Shown here piece by piece: positions 15,411 to 23,938 of a DNA stretch of 60,089 bases. The position numbers and the translations under genes are program-made. Position 1 is the stretch's first letter. Each line of letters starts with the position of its first letter. The notes under the pieces are model-generated. The model was not told the origin of the DNA and ran no database searches. It worked only from the letters and a program-made list of their open reading frames with translations. Source of the stretch: Collinsella sp. AF02-46-1 (GTDB lineage Bacteria > Actinomycetota > Coriobacteriia > Coriobacteriales > Coriobacteriaceae); NCBI RefSeq assembly GCF_003465825.1, contig NZ_QSBV01000016.1, positions 1-60,089 on the forward strand. The letters run 5' to 3'.

Positions 15411-16313
15411 ATGGATCGCAAAAAAGCAATCGCGCTCTCATTTTCCGTTCCCGTCGCATGGGGCTTTTCGTACCCCCTTATGAAGATCGGCATGGACAGC
15501 ATGAACGCCACGAGCATCGTTACGCTGCGCTGCATCATCGCCTTTGTGGCCTGCCTGCTGCTCTTCCACAAGCACGCGCTGCGTATCAACCGTGACGTGA
15601 TGATTCGCTCCGCCATCATCGGCGCCATCATGGCAACCGAGCTCACCTGCATGTGCCTGGGCTCCAGCCTCACCTCCGCCTCAACCGCCGGCTTTTTGCA
15701 GAGTCTGACGGTCGTGATCGTGCCGTTTGCCAACGCCGCCCTGCTGCGTCGCGCCCCCGAGCGCAAGGTGCTCATCGGAACCGCCATCGTCACCTGCGGT
15801 ATGCTGCTGCTCTCGGGCGCCGACTTTACCAGCCTGAATCCCGGCGCGATGGTCATGCTGCTCTCGGCCTTTATCTATGCCGGCCACATTATCATCGCCA
15901 AGCGCTTTGTCGAAGAAGTCGATCCGCTGGCTCTGGGCGTTTGGCAGCTGGGCTTTGGCGGCCTGTTCTCGGGCATCGCCGCATGCGCTTTTGGCGGTTT
16001 CACGCTTCCCAGCACGCCCGGCGAAATCGTCGTTGTCGTTGCGCTCGCACTCATCTGCTCTGCCTATGGCTTTATCACCCAGACGCTCGTGCAGCCCCAC
16101 GTGCCCGCCGAGACCACCGGCTTTGCCTTCTCGCTCGAGCCGGTCTGCTCCGCTGTCTTCTCGTTCTTCCTGGTCGGCGAGGTCCTGAGCCCCATCGCCT
16201 TCTTTGGCGCCGCCCTCATCCTCACCGGCGTCATGGTGGCAACCGTCGAGCTTCCGCGCCTTCGCGCGCATGGACAGGCTCGTATGGCAGGAGCGCCCGA
16301 GCGCGTCTCGTAA
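15411..16313 (+). CDS. EamA/DMT-family transporter
   Basis: 300 residues, ten predicted membrane spans as two EamA repeats: the first ends around LLLSGADFTSLNPG, the second starts with VMLLSAFIYAGHIIIAKRF. The C-terminal EPVCSAVFSFFLVGEVLSP is the classical EamA end motif. Drug/metabolite transporters of this type export amino acids, purines or other metabolites. AAAAGGAGTCCC precedes the ATG. Likely controlled by the divergent LysR regulator. Substrate unknown. Confidence 0.88.
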   Translation: MDRKKAIALSFSVPVAWGFSYPLMKIGMDSMNATSIVTLRCIIAFVACLLLFHKHALRINRDVMIRSAIIGAIMATELTCMCLGSSLTSASTAGFLQSLTVVIVPFANAALLRRAPERKVLIGTAIVTCGMLLLSGADFTSLNPGAMVMLLSAFIYAGHIIIAKRFVEEVDPLALGVWQLGFGGLFSGIAACAFGGFTLPSTPGEIVVVVALALICSAYGFITQTLVQPHVPAETTGFAFSLEPVCSAVFSFFLVGEVLSPIAFFGAALILTGVMVATVELPRLRAHGQARMAGAPERVS

Positions 16314-16360
16314 TCCCCACTCCTTATGCAGCCGCGGCATAAAGGCAACCGGTGCGCCTT

Positions 16361-16366
16361 TACAAT
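16361..16366 (+). promoter_or_regulatory. -10-like hexamer TACAAT upstream of ung
   Basis: TACAATAGATG lies 35 bases before the ung ATG. The same TACAAT(A) or GACAATA word recurs at comparable distances before several genes in this window, so it is probably the local -10 consensus; no good -35 is visible. Confidence 0.45.
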
Positions 16367-16401
16367 AGATGCCAACAGAGCATCTGCCATAAAGGAGCCC
16401 C

Positions 16402-17127
16402 ATGGACACCGCAACCCGCGACCGCAACATAGCAACTTGGTTGGGCGATGCGCCGCAGCCGGTACGTGACACTACGAACCAGCTGCTCGAGCGCATCGCC
16501 CTTTTGCGTGCCGAGCAGACCATCTACCCAGCACAAGACGACATCCTCAATGCCCTCGCCTATACGCCGGCCGACCAGGTCAAAGTTGTCATTTTGGGTC
16601 AAGACCCTTATCACGGACCCAACCAGGCCATGGGGCTGTCGTTCTCGGTCCCCGCGACGCAAACCAAGTTGCCGCCAAGCCTGCGCAACATCTACAAGGA
16701 ACTCAATGCCGATCTGGACTGCCCCATTCCCGCCACGGGAGACCTAACCCCATGGGCACAACAGGGCGTCCTGCTTCTCAACACCACGCTCACCGTGCGC
16801 GAGCACGCCGCGAACTCGCACGCCAAGCTGGGCTGGAGCACCCTGACCGACTACATTATCGAACGCTGCTGTCAGCTGCCCCAACCGGTAGTCTTTTTGG
16901 CATGGGGCCGCTTTGCCCAGCAGATGGTCGAAGGCAAGCTCGTCGCAACTGGCGCGGGCAAGGCAACCGACAAGTTCTGCCTGGCCTCTACGCATCCCTC
17001 GCCGCTTTCGGCCAACCGTGCCACGGCAGAACTCCCTGCTTTTATGGGGTCGCGCCCCTTCTCCGCTGCCAATCGGCTACTCGAACAGCACGGCTCGACC
17101 CCCGTCAACTGGACTTGCCTCGGCTAA
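16402..17127 (+). CDS. ung: Uracil-DNA glycosylase, family 1
   Basis: 241 residues. Removes uracil from DNA as the first step of base excision repair. Motif A GQDPYHGP contains the water-activating aspartate (about D68), and motif B HPSPLSANR contains the catalytic histidine (about H198); FSVP and LLLNTTLTVREH, and the uracil-reading F/N residues, are in place. Length is usual for the family. AAAGGAGCCCC precedes the start. Single gene ending in a terminator shared with the convergent SDR gene. Confidence 0.97.
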   Translation: MDTATRDRNIATWLGDAPQPVRDTTNQLLERIALLRAEQTIYPAQDDILNALAYTPADQVKVVILGQDPYHGPNQAMGLSFSVPATQTKLPPSLRNIYKELNADLDCPIPATGDLTPWAQQGVLLLNTTLTVREHAANSHAKLGWSTLTDYIIERCCQLPQPVVFLAWGRFAQQMVEGKLVATGAGKATDKFCLASTHPSPLSANRATAELPAFMGSRPFSAANRLLEQHGSTPVNWTCLG

Positions 17128-17144
17128 AAATCGATACATCAAAA

Positions 17145-17176
17145 ACGCGCCCGACGGCTTTCCGCCGGGCGCGTTT
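17145..17176. terminator. Bidirectional terminator between ung and the SDR gene
   Basis: AAAACGCGCCCG-a-CGG pairs with CCG-c-CGGGCGCGTTT around CTTT; A-run and T-run on the two sides. It closes both convergent genes. Confidence 0.88.
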
Positions 17177-17177
17177 C

Positions 17178-17858
17178 CTATTCGGGCCAAATAAATTGTG
17201 TGCGGCCGGCCTCGCCGCCATCGATCAGCAGGCTCTGCCCGGTCATAAACCGGTTGGTCACGCCCACAAAGTAGATCCACTCGGCGATCTCTTGGGCGGT
17301 GGCCCAGCGTTTAAGCGGCGTGAGCTCCATAATCTGGCTCCACAGGTGTTCGTCTTCCATCACGCAACGGTTGAGCGGCGTTATAACGCCGCCCGGGTCC
17401 ACACTGTTGGCGATGGCCTGCGGTGCCAGGCGGTTTGCAAGGTTTTTGGTGTAGGCAATAACGCCACCCTTGCTGGCAGCATAGGCGGGAAACTCCGATC
17501 CCGTATGCCCGCTCGCCGACCCCACATTGACCACGGATTTGATAGCCGGCGCCGGCTTGGCGGCAAGCCCCTCCCCCACAAAGGCGTAACGCTCGGTCAC
17601 GTTGATGGTGCCACACAGGTTGGCGGCGATGTCATCGGCCGAATCCTGCGTACCGGCAGCGTTCACGATTACCTGGGGTTCAAGGTCGCCTGGAAACGAG
17701 TCAGGCTCGCAGACATCAACGATCAGATGACGGTAGCGCTCGTGTTCGATCGCCGCCGGCAGCAAATCAAAGCCCACGACCTCGTGGCCCTCGTCCAAAA
17801 AGCGCTGCACGCACGCGGCTCCGATACCGCCCGAAGCGCCCGTGATCAAAAACCGCAT
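17178..17858 (-). CDS. Short-chain dehydrogenase/reductase
   Basis: 226 residues of the SDR family. TGASGGIGAACVQRF (residues 6-20) is the nucleotide-binding loop, VNAAGTQDS stands for the NNAG motif, and YAASKGGVIAYTK carries the catalytic Tyr-x3-Lys; the upstream serine lies in VGSASGHTG. Closest in look to FabG or 2,3-dihydro-2,3-dihydroxybenzoate dehydrogenase types. It starts 9 bases after the transporter gene, with AAGGAG in the gap, so the two form an operon behind the preQ1-like element. The substrate is unknown; a link to queuosine metabolism is only contextual. Confidence 0.88.
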   Translation of the reverse strand: MRFLITGASGGIGAACVQRFLDEGHEVVGFDLLPAAIEHERYRHLIVDVCEPDSFPGDLEPQVIVNAAGTQDSADDIAANLCGTINVTERYAFVGEGLAAKPAPAIKSVVNVGSASGHTGSEFPAYAASKGGVIAYTKNLANRLAPQAIANSVDPGGVITPLNRCVMEDEHLWSQIMELTPLKRWATAQEIAEWIYFVGVTNRFMTGQSLLIDGGEAGRTQFIWPE

Positions 17859-17867
17859 ACTTGCTCC

Positions 17868-18590
17868 TTAGGCGGTTGCGTGGCGCTCGAGGTACTCGGC
17901 GCCCACATTCTCACGCTCCCAGCCACGCACGACCTTGTAGCCCACGGGGCTCAGGAAAACCTCGCACAGCAGCTCGGCGACAGCGCCGGTCAGCGAGCAC
18001 ATAAGGACCTGCACCCAGGTCCAACCAAAGAACGTGTGGCTCACCACAATGGCAAAGACCAGGTTATCGATAAACTGGCCAACACCCGTAGACACATAGG
18101 AGCGGAAGGCAAAGCTCGCAAAGTTATTCTTTTTGAGCATACGGCCGAGCGACTGGTTGAGCGTGGAGTTAACCACGGCAGAAACGAGCATTGCCAGCGA
18201 AGAGCCAAGCACCACGTACCAGGTGCCGCCGATGGTGGCGTTAAGGGCAGTGTTGACCTCGATCATACCCGTGTCGTAGTAGGCGCCCCACATGCCGGGC
18301 GTGAGCGAGCATGCCCAAAAGCACAGGCTCACGGCCAGGTTGACCAGCAGCGCGAGGACAGAGATTTTGATGGATGCCTTGGCGCCAAAGCGCTTGCAGA
18401 TCATGTCCTGGCACAAAAACGAAACCCAGCTCACCACAAAGCCGCAATCGAGTGCCAGATACGGCAGGCTGATAAGCTCTTTGTTGGCCAGCAGGTTCAT
18501 CATGATGACGCTCACGAAAAACAGCGAAACCGTTGCCGCGGGAATGCTCCGCAACAGGACCTTATAGTCCTCCATGACCTTCTTGATCAT
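17868..18590 (-). CDS. YhhQ/VUT-family queuosine-precursor transporter
   Basis: 240 residues with about six membrane spans. FFVSVIMMNLLANKE, LDCGFVVSWVSFLCQDMIC, and a long hydrophobic C-terminal half including SVLALLVNLAVSLCFWAC, and FIDNLVFAIVVSHTFFGW match the VUT/YhhQ family (DUF165), transporters of queuosine precursors such as preQ0/preQ1 or queuine. The 5' region folds like a preQ1-I riboswitch whose 3' part includes the AAAGGAG site, supporting this role. First gene of a two-gene operon with an SDR enzyme. Confidence 0.85.
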   Translation of the reverse strand: MIKKVMEDYKVLLRSIPAATVSLFFVSVIMMNLLANKELISLPYLALDCGFVVSWVSFLCQDMICKRFGAKASIKISVLALLVNLAVSLCFWACSLTPGMWGAYYDTGMIEVNTALNATIGGTWYVVLGSSLAMLVSAVVNSTLNQSLGRMLKKNNFASFAFRSYVSTGVGQFIDNLVFAIVVSHTFFGWTWVQVLMCSLTGAVAELLCEVFLSPVGYKVVRGWERENVGAEYLERHATA

Positions 18591-18596
18591 TATGTA

Positions 18597-18645
18597 CTCC
18601 TTTGGTTTTAGGTTTAACGAGCAGGATATCGGACCCGAACTGCTC
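18597..18645 (-). promoter_or_regulatory. Probable preQ1-I riboswitch
   Basis: Minus-strand order: GAGCAG, then UUC GGG.., a loop ending in C, then CUGCUC (perfect 6-bp P1), then an A-rich strand GUUAAACCUAAAACC running into AAAGGAG. This has the class I layout: a UUC directly after P1 5', an A-rich tail after P1 3', and a short pseudoknot (GG in the loop with CC of AAAACC) that would mask the ribosome binding site. The gene behind is a VUT/YhhQ transporter. Seen by eye; no covariance-model score. Confidence 0.65.
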
Positions 18646-18746
18646 GGACGCCCCGGTCTTGAGACGACGGTGGGTATGATAGCCGCTCACGCGGCATCAG
18701 GCAAGCAAACGGCGCGGCAGCCCCGCAGGGCCACCGCGCCGATGCG

Positions 18747-20360
18747 TTAAAAGGCTACGTTGCCAAACTCCGATAGGATAAGGTCGGGGTTGTGGTCGGT
18801 TGCCCAATCCACGTTCCACGGGCTCGTGAACAGCAGCAGCTTACCGCCGCGCATGTCCTCGACGCGCAGGGTGTCGCGCGTGAGCGAAAGGCCCGGGATA
18901 TCGATGGTGTCGGGGTCGTTCTGGATCCAGCGGATGTCCGTATAGGGCAGTGGCTGGCGACGAACCTCAACACGGTACTCGGCCTTGAGGCGGCGCTCGA
19001 GCACCTCAAACTGCAGTACGCCGACCACGCCCACGATGACGCTCTCCATGCCGGCACCCAGCTCGCGGAAGATCTGGATGGCACCCTCCTGGGCAAGCTC
19101 CTCCATGCCCTTGACGAACTGCTTGCGCTTGAGCGTGTCGACCTGCGTAATACGAGCGAACATCTCGGGGGCAAACGTCGGGATCTGCGGATACTGCACG
19201 TGGCGCTTGCCGGAGCACACGGTGTCGCCGATGCTAAAGATACCCGGGTCGAACAGGCCCACGATATCGCCCGCGTACGCCTCGTCCACGATGGCGCGGT
19301 CATCGGCCATCATCGACGTGCCCGTAGCCAGCTTGAGCTTGCGGTTGCCCTGCATATGGAAGGCATCCATGCCGCGCTCGAACTTGCCCGAGCAAATGCG
19401 CACGAAGGCAATGCGGTCGCGGTGGTTCTTGTCCATGTTGGCCTGGATCTTAAACACAAAGCCGCTAAAGTCGTCACGACACGGGTCGACCGGCTCGCTG
19501 GTGAGCGTATCGGTATAGGCGCGCGGCGTCGGGGCCAGACGAAGGAACTCCTTAAGGAAGGGCTCCACGCCAAAGTTGGTGAGCGCCGAGCCAAAGAACG
19601 CCGGGCTCAGCTTGCCGCAGGCTACGGCATCCAAATCGAGCTCGTCGCCGGCGCCATCGAGCAGCTCGATGTCGTCCATCAGGTTCTTATGGTTCTCCTC
19701 GCCAATGAGCTCATCCATGGCGGGGTCGCCCAACTCGGCCTCGACCTCGGCGACCTTTTTGGTGGCGTTGGCGTGGCCGTCGCCCTCAAAGGCGATAACG
19801 CGACGGGTCTGACGATCGAACACGCCGCGGAAATTGCGGCCGCTGCCGATCGGCCAGTTCATAGGATACGTATTGATGCCCAGAACGTTCTCGATCTCTT
19901 CCATGAGCTCAAACGGATCGCGGGCCTCGTGGTCGAGCTTGTTCACAAAGGTGAAGATGGGAATGTGGCGCAGCGTGCAGACCTTAAAGAGCTTTTTGGT
20001 CTGGGCCTCGACGCCCTTGGCGCCGTCGATGACCATGACCGCGGCGTCGGCGGCCATAAGGGTACGGTAGGTATCCTCCGAGAAGTCCTGGTGGCCGGGG
20101 GTATCGAGGATGTTGACGCAGGCGCCGTTGTAGGTGAACTGCAGCACCGAGGAGGTAACGGAAATGCCGCGCTCCTTCTCGATGTCCATCCAGTCCGAGA
20201 CGGCATGCTTGGCCGAACTCTTGCCCTTGACCGAGCCGGCGGTCTGGATACTGCCGGTATAGAGCAGCAGCTTCTCGGTAAGCGTGGTCTTACCGGCATC
20301 CGGGTGGCTGATGATCGCGAATGTGCGGCGCGACGAGATTTCATCCGACAGGCTTGCCAT
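18747..20360 (-). CDS. prfC: Peptide chain release factor 3
   Basis: 537 residues. RF3 is a translational GTPase that recycles RF1/RF2 from the ribosome after peptide release. G1 SHPDAGKTTL, G2/G3 region ISVTSSVLQF and DTPGHQDFSEDTYR, and G4 FVNKLD are all present; the C-terminal part includes GVVGVLQFEVLERRLK, a conserved RF3 segment. Start 20360 (MASLSDEIS) follows AAGAAAGGATCCGC; the longer frame to 20387 adds nine residues only. A TACAATAG -10-like word lies about 55 bases upstream. Single gene. Confidence 0.96.
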   Translation of the reverse strand: MASLSDEISSRRTFAIISHPDAGKTTLTEKLLLYTGSIQTAGSVKGKSSAKHAVSDWMDIEKERGISVTSSVLQFTYNGACVNILDTPGHQDFSEDTYRTLMAADAAVMVIDGAKGVEAQTKKLFKVCTLRHIPIFTFVNKLDHEARDPFELMEEIENVLGINTYPMNWPIGSGRNFRGVFDRQTRRVIAFEGDGHANATKKVAEVEAELGDPAMDELIGEENHKNLMDDIELLDGAGDELDLDAVACGKLSPAFFGSALTNFGVEPFLKEFLRLAPTPRAYTDTLTSEPVDPCRDDFSGFVFKIQANMDKNHRDRIAFVRICSGKFERGMDAFHMQGNRKLKLATGTSMMADDRAIVDEAYAGDIVGLFDPGIFSIGDTVCSGKRHVQYPQIPTFAPEMFARITQVDTLKRKQFVKGMEELAQEGAIQIFRELGAGMESVIVGVVGVLQFEVLERRLKAEYRVEVRRQPLPYTDIRWIQNDPDTIDIPGLSLTRDTLRVEDMRGGKLLLFTSPWNVDWATDHNPDLILSEFGNVAF

Positions 20361-20496
20361 GCGGATCCTTTCTTGCATTGAGTGCATTACGTCGTTGAAA
20401 CCGTACTATTGTAGCCGCGAAATCCCGCCATAGGGCACCTATCAGGACAAATTCATTAGCCAAGCTCGCTGTGCACCTGGCAGTCGCCTCAAGGAC

Positions 20497-20794
20497 TGTC
20501 TCGATCTGTAACAGTAAGACGGGTTTTGAGCCTCTACCTGTTACAGATCAAGACAAACCGGCAGGCCCGCCGGCACAATCTCGATTTGTAACATCTGACC
20601 GCCCAAATTGGGTCTAGCTGTTACAAATCGAGATAAACAGGAAGGCAGGGAGCCAATGTCTCAATCTGTAACATCTAGCCGCGCAAATCGACTCTTACTG
20701 TTACAGACTGAGACAAATAGGCAAGCGGGCAAATAAGATCTCGATCTGTAACAGCAGGCGACCCAAAACGGACCCAGGTGTTACAGATTGAGAT
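20497..20794. repeat. Four tandem ~80-bp units, each a long inverted repeat
   Basis: Units at 20497-20555, 20578-20634, 20657-20715 and 20738-20794 (period 79-81 bp). Each has a 15-17 base left arm of the form TCTCGATcTGTAACA, a 25-base loop and a right arm TGTTACAgATcGAGA. Arms differ between units at matching positions (for example ATTTG with CAAAT in unit 2, ATCTG with CAGAT in unit 1), so pairing is kept. Loops are also related (a central CCCAAA or GGGTTTT). Spacers of about 22 bases share an AAAc/tAGGCA-like start. No gene lies in 20361-20919. Confidence 0.92.
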
Positions 20795-20841
20795 TGTTTT
20801 GGAGCAAGCGCGGCGCCGATGGGCTATTCCACATTTAGCTC

Positions 20842-20875
20842 TTGCATAACTGTGCATAGTATATATATACTGTGC
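20842..20875 (+). promoter_or_regulatory. GntR promoter/operator
   Basis: TTGCAT (20842-20847) and TATATA (20864-20869) form a plausible -35/-10 pair with a 16-base spacer. The -10 lies inside a perfect 14-bp palindrome AGTATATATATACT (20858-20871), flanked by direct repeats ACTGTGC at 20849 and 20869. A further imperfect palindrome GGTTA...ACACGTGTAACC follows at 20881-20900. This is the expected layout for an autorepressing YtrA-type GntR regulator. Confidence 0.6.
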
Positions 20876-20919
20876 TTACCGGTTATATACACGTGTAACC
20901 CAACAGCTAAGGAGCCGCT

Positions 20920-21300
20920 GTGGACATCATCCTATCCGATTCGAGCGATAAGCCTATCTACGAACAGATATCCTCACAGGTCAAAGCTCAGATCCTTTCG
21001 GGCACACTCACTGCGGGAGCCAAACTCCCCAGCATCCGCGCGCTCGCGAGCGATCTTGGCGTGAGCGTCATCACCACCAAGCGCGCCTACGCCGACCTGG
21101 AGCAGCTCGGGTTTATCTGCACCGTGCAGGGCAAGGGCTGTTTTGTCGCCGAGGGCAACCAGGAGCTCTTGCGCGAAAACCAGCTCTGCCATATCGAAGA
21201 ACTGCTTGCGAAAGCGGCGAGCCAAGCCGAAGCCCTGGGCGTTACGCGCGACAAGCTGCACGAGATGCTCGACCTGATAGCCCCCGAAACCATGCAGTAG
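20920..21300 (+). CDS. GntR-family regulator, YtrA subfamily
   Basis: 126 residues: an N-terminal GntR winged helix (SDKPIYEQISSQVKAQILSG, then LPSIRALASDLGVSVITTK) followed by a short helical tail instead of a ligand-binding domain, which defines the YtrA subfamily. These repress ABC transporter operons in cis, and an ABC ATPase and a membrane subunit follow directly. The start codon is GTG with AAGGAG seven bases upstream. Likely autoregulated through the TATA-rich palindrome at 20858. Confidence 0.9.
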   Translation: MDIILSDSSDKPIYEQISSQVKAQILSGTLTAGAKLPSIRALASDLGVSVITTKRAYADLEQLGFICTVQGKGCFVAEGNQELLRENQLCHIEELLAKAASQAEALGVTRDKLHEMLDLIAPETMQ

Positions 21301-21323
21301 CCATCTGCAAGAAAGGCTATACC

Positions 21324-22205
21324 ATGCAAAACCTTCTAGAACTCAAAGGCATCTCACGCCGTGTGAGCGACCGTTTTTCACTGCGAGACGTCACACTTGC
21401 CGTGGAGCCCGGCCAGATCGTTGGCTTTGTGGGCGCAAATGGCGCCGGCAAGACGACGACCATTCGCGCCGCGCTCGGGCTTATAAAGCTCGATGCCGGC
21501 GAGGCGCATCTGCTTGGACAGCGCTGCGACGCCAACGCGCCCGACGAGGCACAGCGCCACCTGCGCTCCCGCGTCGGCCTTGTCCTGGACACATGCCCCT
21601 TCCCCTCCACGCTCAAGGTGGGCCAGGTCGAGAGGCTCGTAGGCCCGGCGTACCCCACGTGGAGCTGCGAAACGTTCGCCGGATTCATCGACCGATTTGG
21701 CCTCGATCCCAAGACGAAGGTCAAGGACCTCTCCCGCGGCATGGGCATGAAGTTGCAGCTTGCCTGCGCACTCAGTCACAATGCCAAGCTGCTCGTTTTG
21801 GACGAAGCCACCGCAGGCCTTGATCCCATGGCGCGCGAGGAACTGCTCGACGAGCTGCTTGCCTTTGTCGCCGACGGCCAGCGCAGCGTGCTGCTCTCGA
21901 GCCACATTACGTCCGACCTCGATCACACCGCCGACCGCGTCATCTGCATCGATAACGGCTCGATTGTGTTTGACCTGCCGCGCGAGGACATTACTGACCG
22001 TGCTGGCATCGCTCACTGCACTCAGGCACAGGCCGCCGAGCTTATGGCTTGCGTCGAAGACGCCCGCGCCGCCCACCACGCCTACAGCGTGGACGTGCTT
22101 GTGCCCGACCGTCGCGAAACGCTCGAGGCCTTTCCAGAGATTCCCTGCGATCGGGCAACCATTGATGACTATCTTCGCCTCATGCTGAAAGGGGCTTCGA
22201 AATGA
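21324..22205 (+). CDS. ABC transporter ATP-binding protein
   Basis: 293 residues. Walker A GANGAGKTTT, signature LSRGMGMKLQLA, Walker B LLVLDEATAGLDP and the H-loop SSHITSDLDH are in order. The type matches the ABC-2 export/YtrB-like ATPases regulated by YtrA proteins. It is 23 bases behind the GntR gene and its TGA overlaps the ATG of the membrane gene (ATGA), so the three genes form one operon. Substrate unknown; related systems respond to cell-envelope antibiotics. Confidence 0.92.
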   Translation: MQNLLELKGISRRVSDRFSLRDVTLAVEPGQIVGFVGANGAGKTTTIRAALGLIKLDAGEAHLLGQRCDANAPDEAQRHLRSRVGLVLDTCPFPSTLKVGQVERLVGPAYPTWSCETFAGFIDRFGLDPKTKVKDLSRGMGMKLQLACALSHNAKLLVLDEATAGLDPMAREELLDELLAFVADGQRSVLLSSHITSDLDHTADRVICIDNGSIVFDLPREDITDRAGIAHCTQAQAAELMACVEDARAAHHAYSVDVLVPDRRETLEAFPEIPCDRATIDDYLRLMLKGASK

Positions 22206-22900
22206 AACGCGCCTTTATGTCCGAGCTCGCCATCGTTCGCACGCTCGCCCCGAGCATCGCGGGCGTCGGCCTGTTCATCTTCGTCGTACTGGCCCTCGCC
22301 AACGCATCGGATGGCGATTCCGGTATGAGCGCCGGCGCCTGCGCGGTCAGTGCCATGTCGCCCATCATGGTCATGAGTTCGCTGGCCGGCTTCGACAATC
22401 AAAACGGATGGGAGCGTTATCGGGCGACGCTGCCCATCTCGCGCAAAGACATCATCTGTGCACGCTACCTGAGCATCATTGCCTTCTCGGCCGTTATGAC
22501 CTGCGCCGCCGCGCTTTTGAGCATCATCACCTTTCCGTTCTTCGATCACATGGGCATGCCCTCGACGGGACAGATCGTCTTTGAGACCACGATAGCCTCC
22601 GCCGCATCGATGCTCATCTCCCTCATGATGGTGTTTCTGGCACAGCCGCTGTTCTTTCGATTTGGACACATGGAGGCGCTGCGCCTTTCCGTCGGCCTGT
22701 TTGCCCTGCTCGGATGCCTTGCCATGGCCACACTGAGCTCCTCCAACCCCATCAGCAACTGGCTCATGTCGATTGCTGGGGCGAATCCCGATCCCGCCGT
22801 CCTCGGCTGCCTGTGCGCAGGAATTGCCGTACTGGCCCTCGTGCTCTTTGCACTGAGTTGCGCCATCAGTACCAAGGTCTATCGAGCACGCGACCTGTAG
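22202..22900 (+). CDS. ABC-2-type membrane subunit
   Basis: 232 residues with about six hydrophobic spans (IAGVGLFIFVVLALANAS, YLSIIAFSAVMTCAAALL, SMLISLMMVFLAQPLFF, LSVGLFALLGCLAMATL, LGCLCAGIAVLALVLFALSC). The GWERYRATLPISRKDIICARY segment is the cytoplasmic loop typical of ABC-2 permeases that pair with ATPases of this type. It overlaps the ATPase gene by four bases. The two would form an exporter controlled by the GntR regulator. Confidence 0.85.
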   Translation: MKRAFMSELAIVRTLAPSIAGVGLFIFVVLALANASDGDSGMSAGACAVSAMSPIMVMSSLAGFDNQNGWERYRATLPISRKDIICARYLSIIAFSAVMTCAAALLSIITFPFFDHMGMPSTGQIVFETTIASAASMLISLMMVFLAQPLFFRFGHMEALRLSVGLFALLGCLAMATLSSSNPISNWLMSIAGANPDPAVLGCLCAGIAVLALVLFALSCAISTKVYRARDL

Positions 22901-22968
22901 GCAAGCGCGGTATCATCGGGCATGCGCCGCAGATCTGGCGCGGTCTTTTATGAGGAGGCGCTCAACCC

Positions 22969-23844
22969 GTGTCGTGGGTTACAGCAGCATTTGCATCAGC
23001 TTTCTTTGCCGGCATCACATCCATTTTGGCCAAATGCGGCATCAGGCACACCGACTCCGACGTTGCAACCGCCATCCGTACTTGCGTGGTGCTCGTATTT
23101 GCCTGGGCAATGGCGGGCATTTCTGGATCCATCGGAGCAATCGGCGCCATTCCCGCCAAAGCCTGGCTATTCCTCACCCTCTCGGGACTCGCCACCGGCG
23201 CCTCGTGGATCTGTTACTTTAAGGCGCTCAGCATCGGAGACGTCAACAAGGTTGTACCCGTCGACAAGATGAGCACCGTGCTCGCCGTGCTGATCGCCAT
23301 AGTGCTTTTTGGTGAGACAGGCAACCTGGCGGTCAAGCTCGTGGGAACCGCAGTTATCACGCTCGGCACGTTTTTGATGATCGAGAAAAAGCAGTCCGTC
23401 GGCGCAGAGCAAAAGCAAGACCGAGCCTGGCTCGCTTACGCCCTCGGCGCCGCCGTGTTCGCGGCACTCACCTCCGTCCTCGCCAAGATCGGCATCGAAG
23501 GTGTCGAGTCAAACCTGGCCACGGCAATCCGCACCTGTGTGGTACTTGTTATGGCATGGGCAATCGTGGCTGCCAAGGGAAAGCTGGAGCAGGTCGCGCG
23601 CATTGACCCGCGCGAACTCGCATTTCTTGCGGCATCGGGCATTGCGACCGGCGCGTCGTGGCTGCTGTACTACTACGCCATCGCTGCAGGCCAGGTGAGC
23701 GTCGTCGTGCAAATCGACAAACTATCGATTGTCGTATCGGTGCTGTTCGCACGACTGGCCTTCAACGAAAAGCTGTCGCATCGAAGCGCCATCGGCCTTT
23801 TCCTCATCGTGCTGGGCACCGCCGCGCTCGCGATTTGGAAGTAG
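22969..23844 (+). CDS. EamA/DMT-family transporter with duplicated halves
   Basis: 291 residues, ten predicted spans. The two EamA halves are visibly alike: ATAIRTCVVLVFAWAM near residue 38 and ATAIRTCVVLVMAWAI near residue 184, and LSGLATGASWICYFKAL versus ASGIATGASWLLYYYAI. Such high internal identity suggests a slowly diverged duplication. The start is GTG at 22969 with GAGGAGG upstream; a TATCAT -10-like word lies 53 bases before it. Metabolite exporter; substrate unknown. Confidence 0.86.
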   Translation: MSWVTAAFASAFFAGITSILAKCGIRHTDSDVATAIRTCVVLVFAWAMAGISGSIGAIGAIPAKAWLFLTLSGLATGASWICYFKALSIGDVNKVVPVDKMSTVLAVLIAIVLFGETGNLAVKLVGTAVITLGTFLMIEKKQSVGAEQKQDRAWLAYALGAAVFAALTSVLAKIGIEGVESNLATAIRTCVVLVMAWAIVAAKGKLEQVARIDPRELAFLAASGIATGASWLLYYYAIAAGQVSVVVQIDKLSIVVSVLFARLAFNEKLSHRSAIGLFLIVLGTAALAIWK

Positions 23845-23938
23845 CGTCGGTGTCAGGCGAGATTCAGTCCACCCGCAAATCCGTGACACAGCGCCCACAC
23901 CGGGCTTGAGATGTTTGTATTGCCCGCGCGCTACCGTG

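Noticed and set aside
16752..18611. 619-codon plus-strand open frame
   Set aside because: Runs across ung in another frame, a terminator and two antisense genes; not a real gene.
18792..20381. 529-codon plus-strand open frame
   Set aside because: Antisense to prfC; no motif.
20497..20794. CRISPR array
   Set aside because: Repeat words alternate in orientation, the intervals are two different lengths (25 and 22 bases), the 25-base intervals are related to each other, and there are no cas genes.
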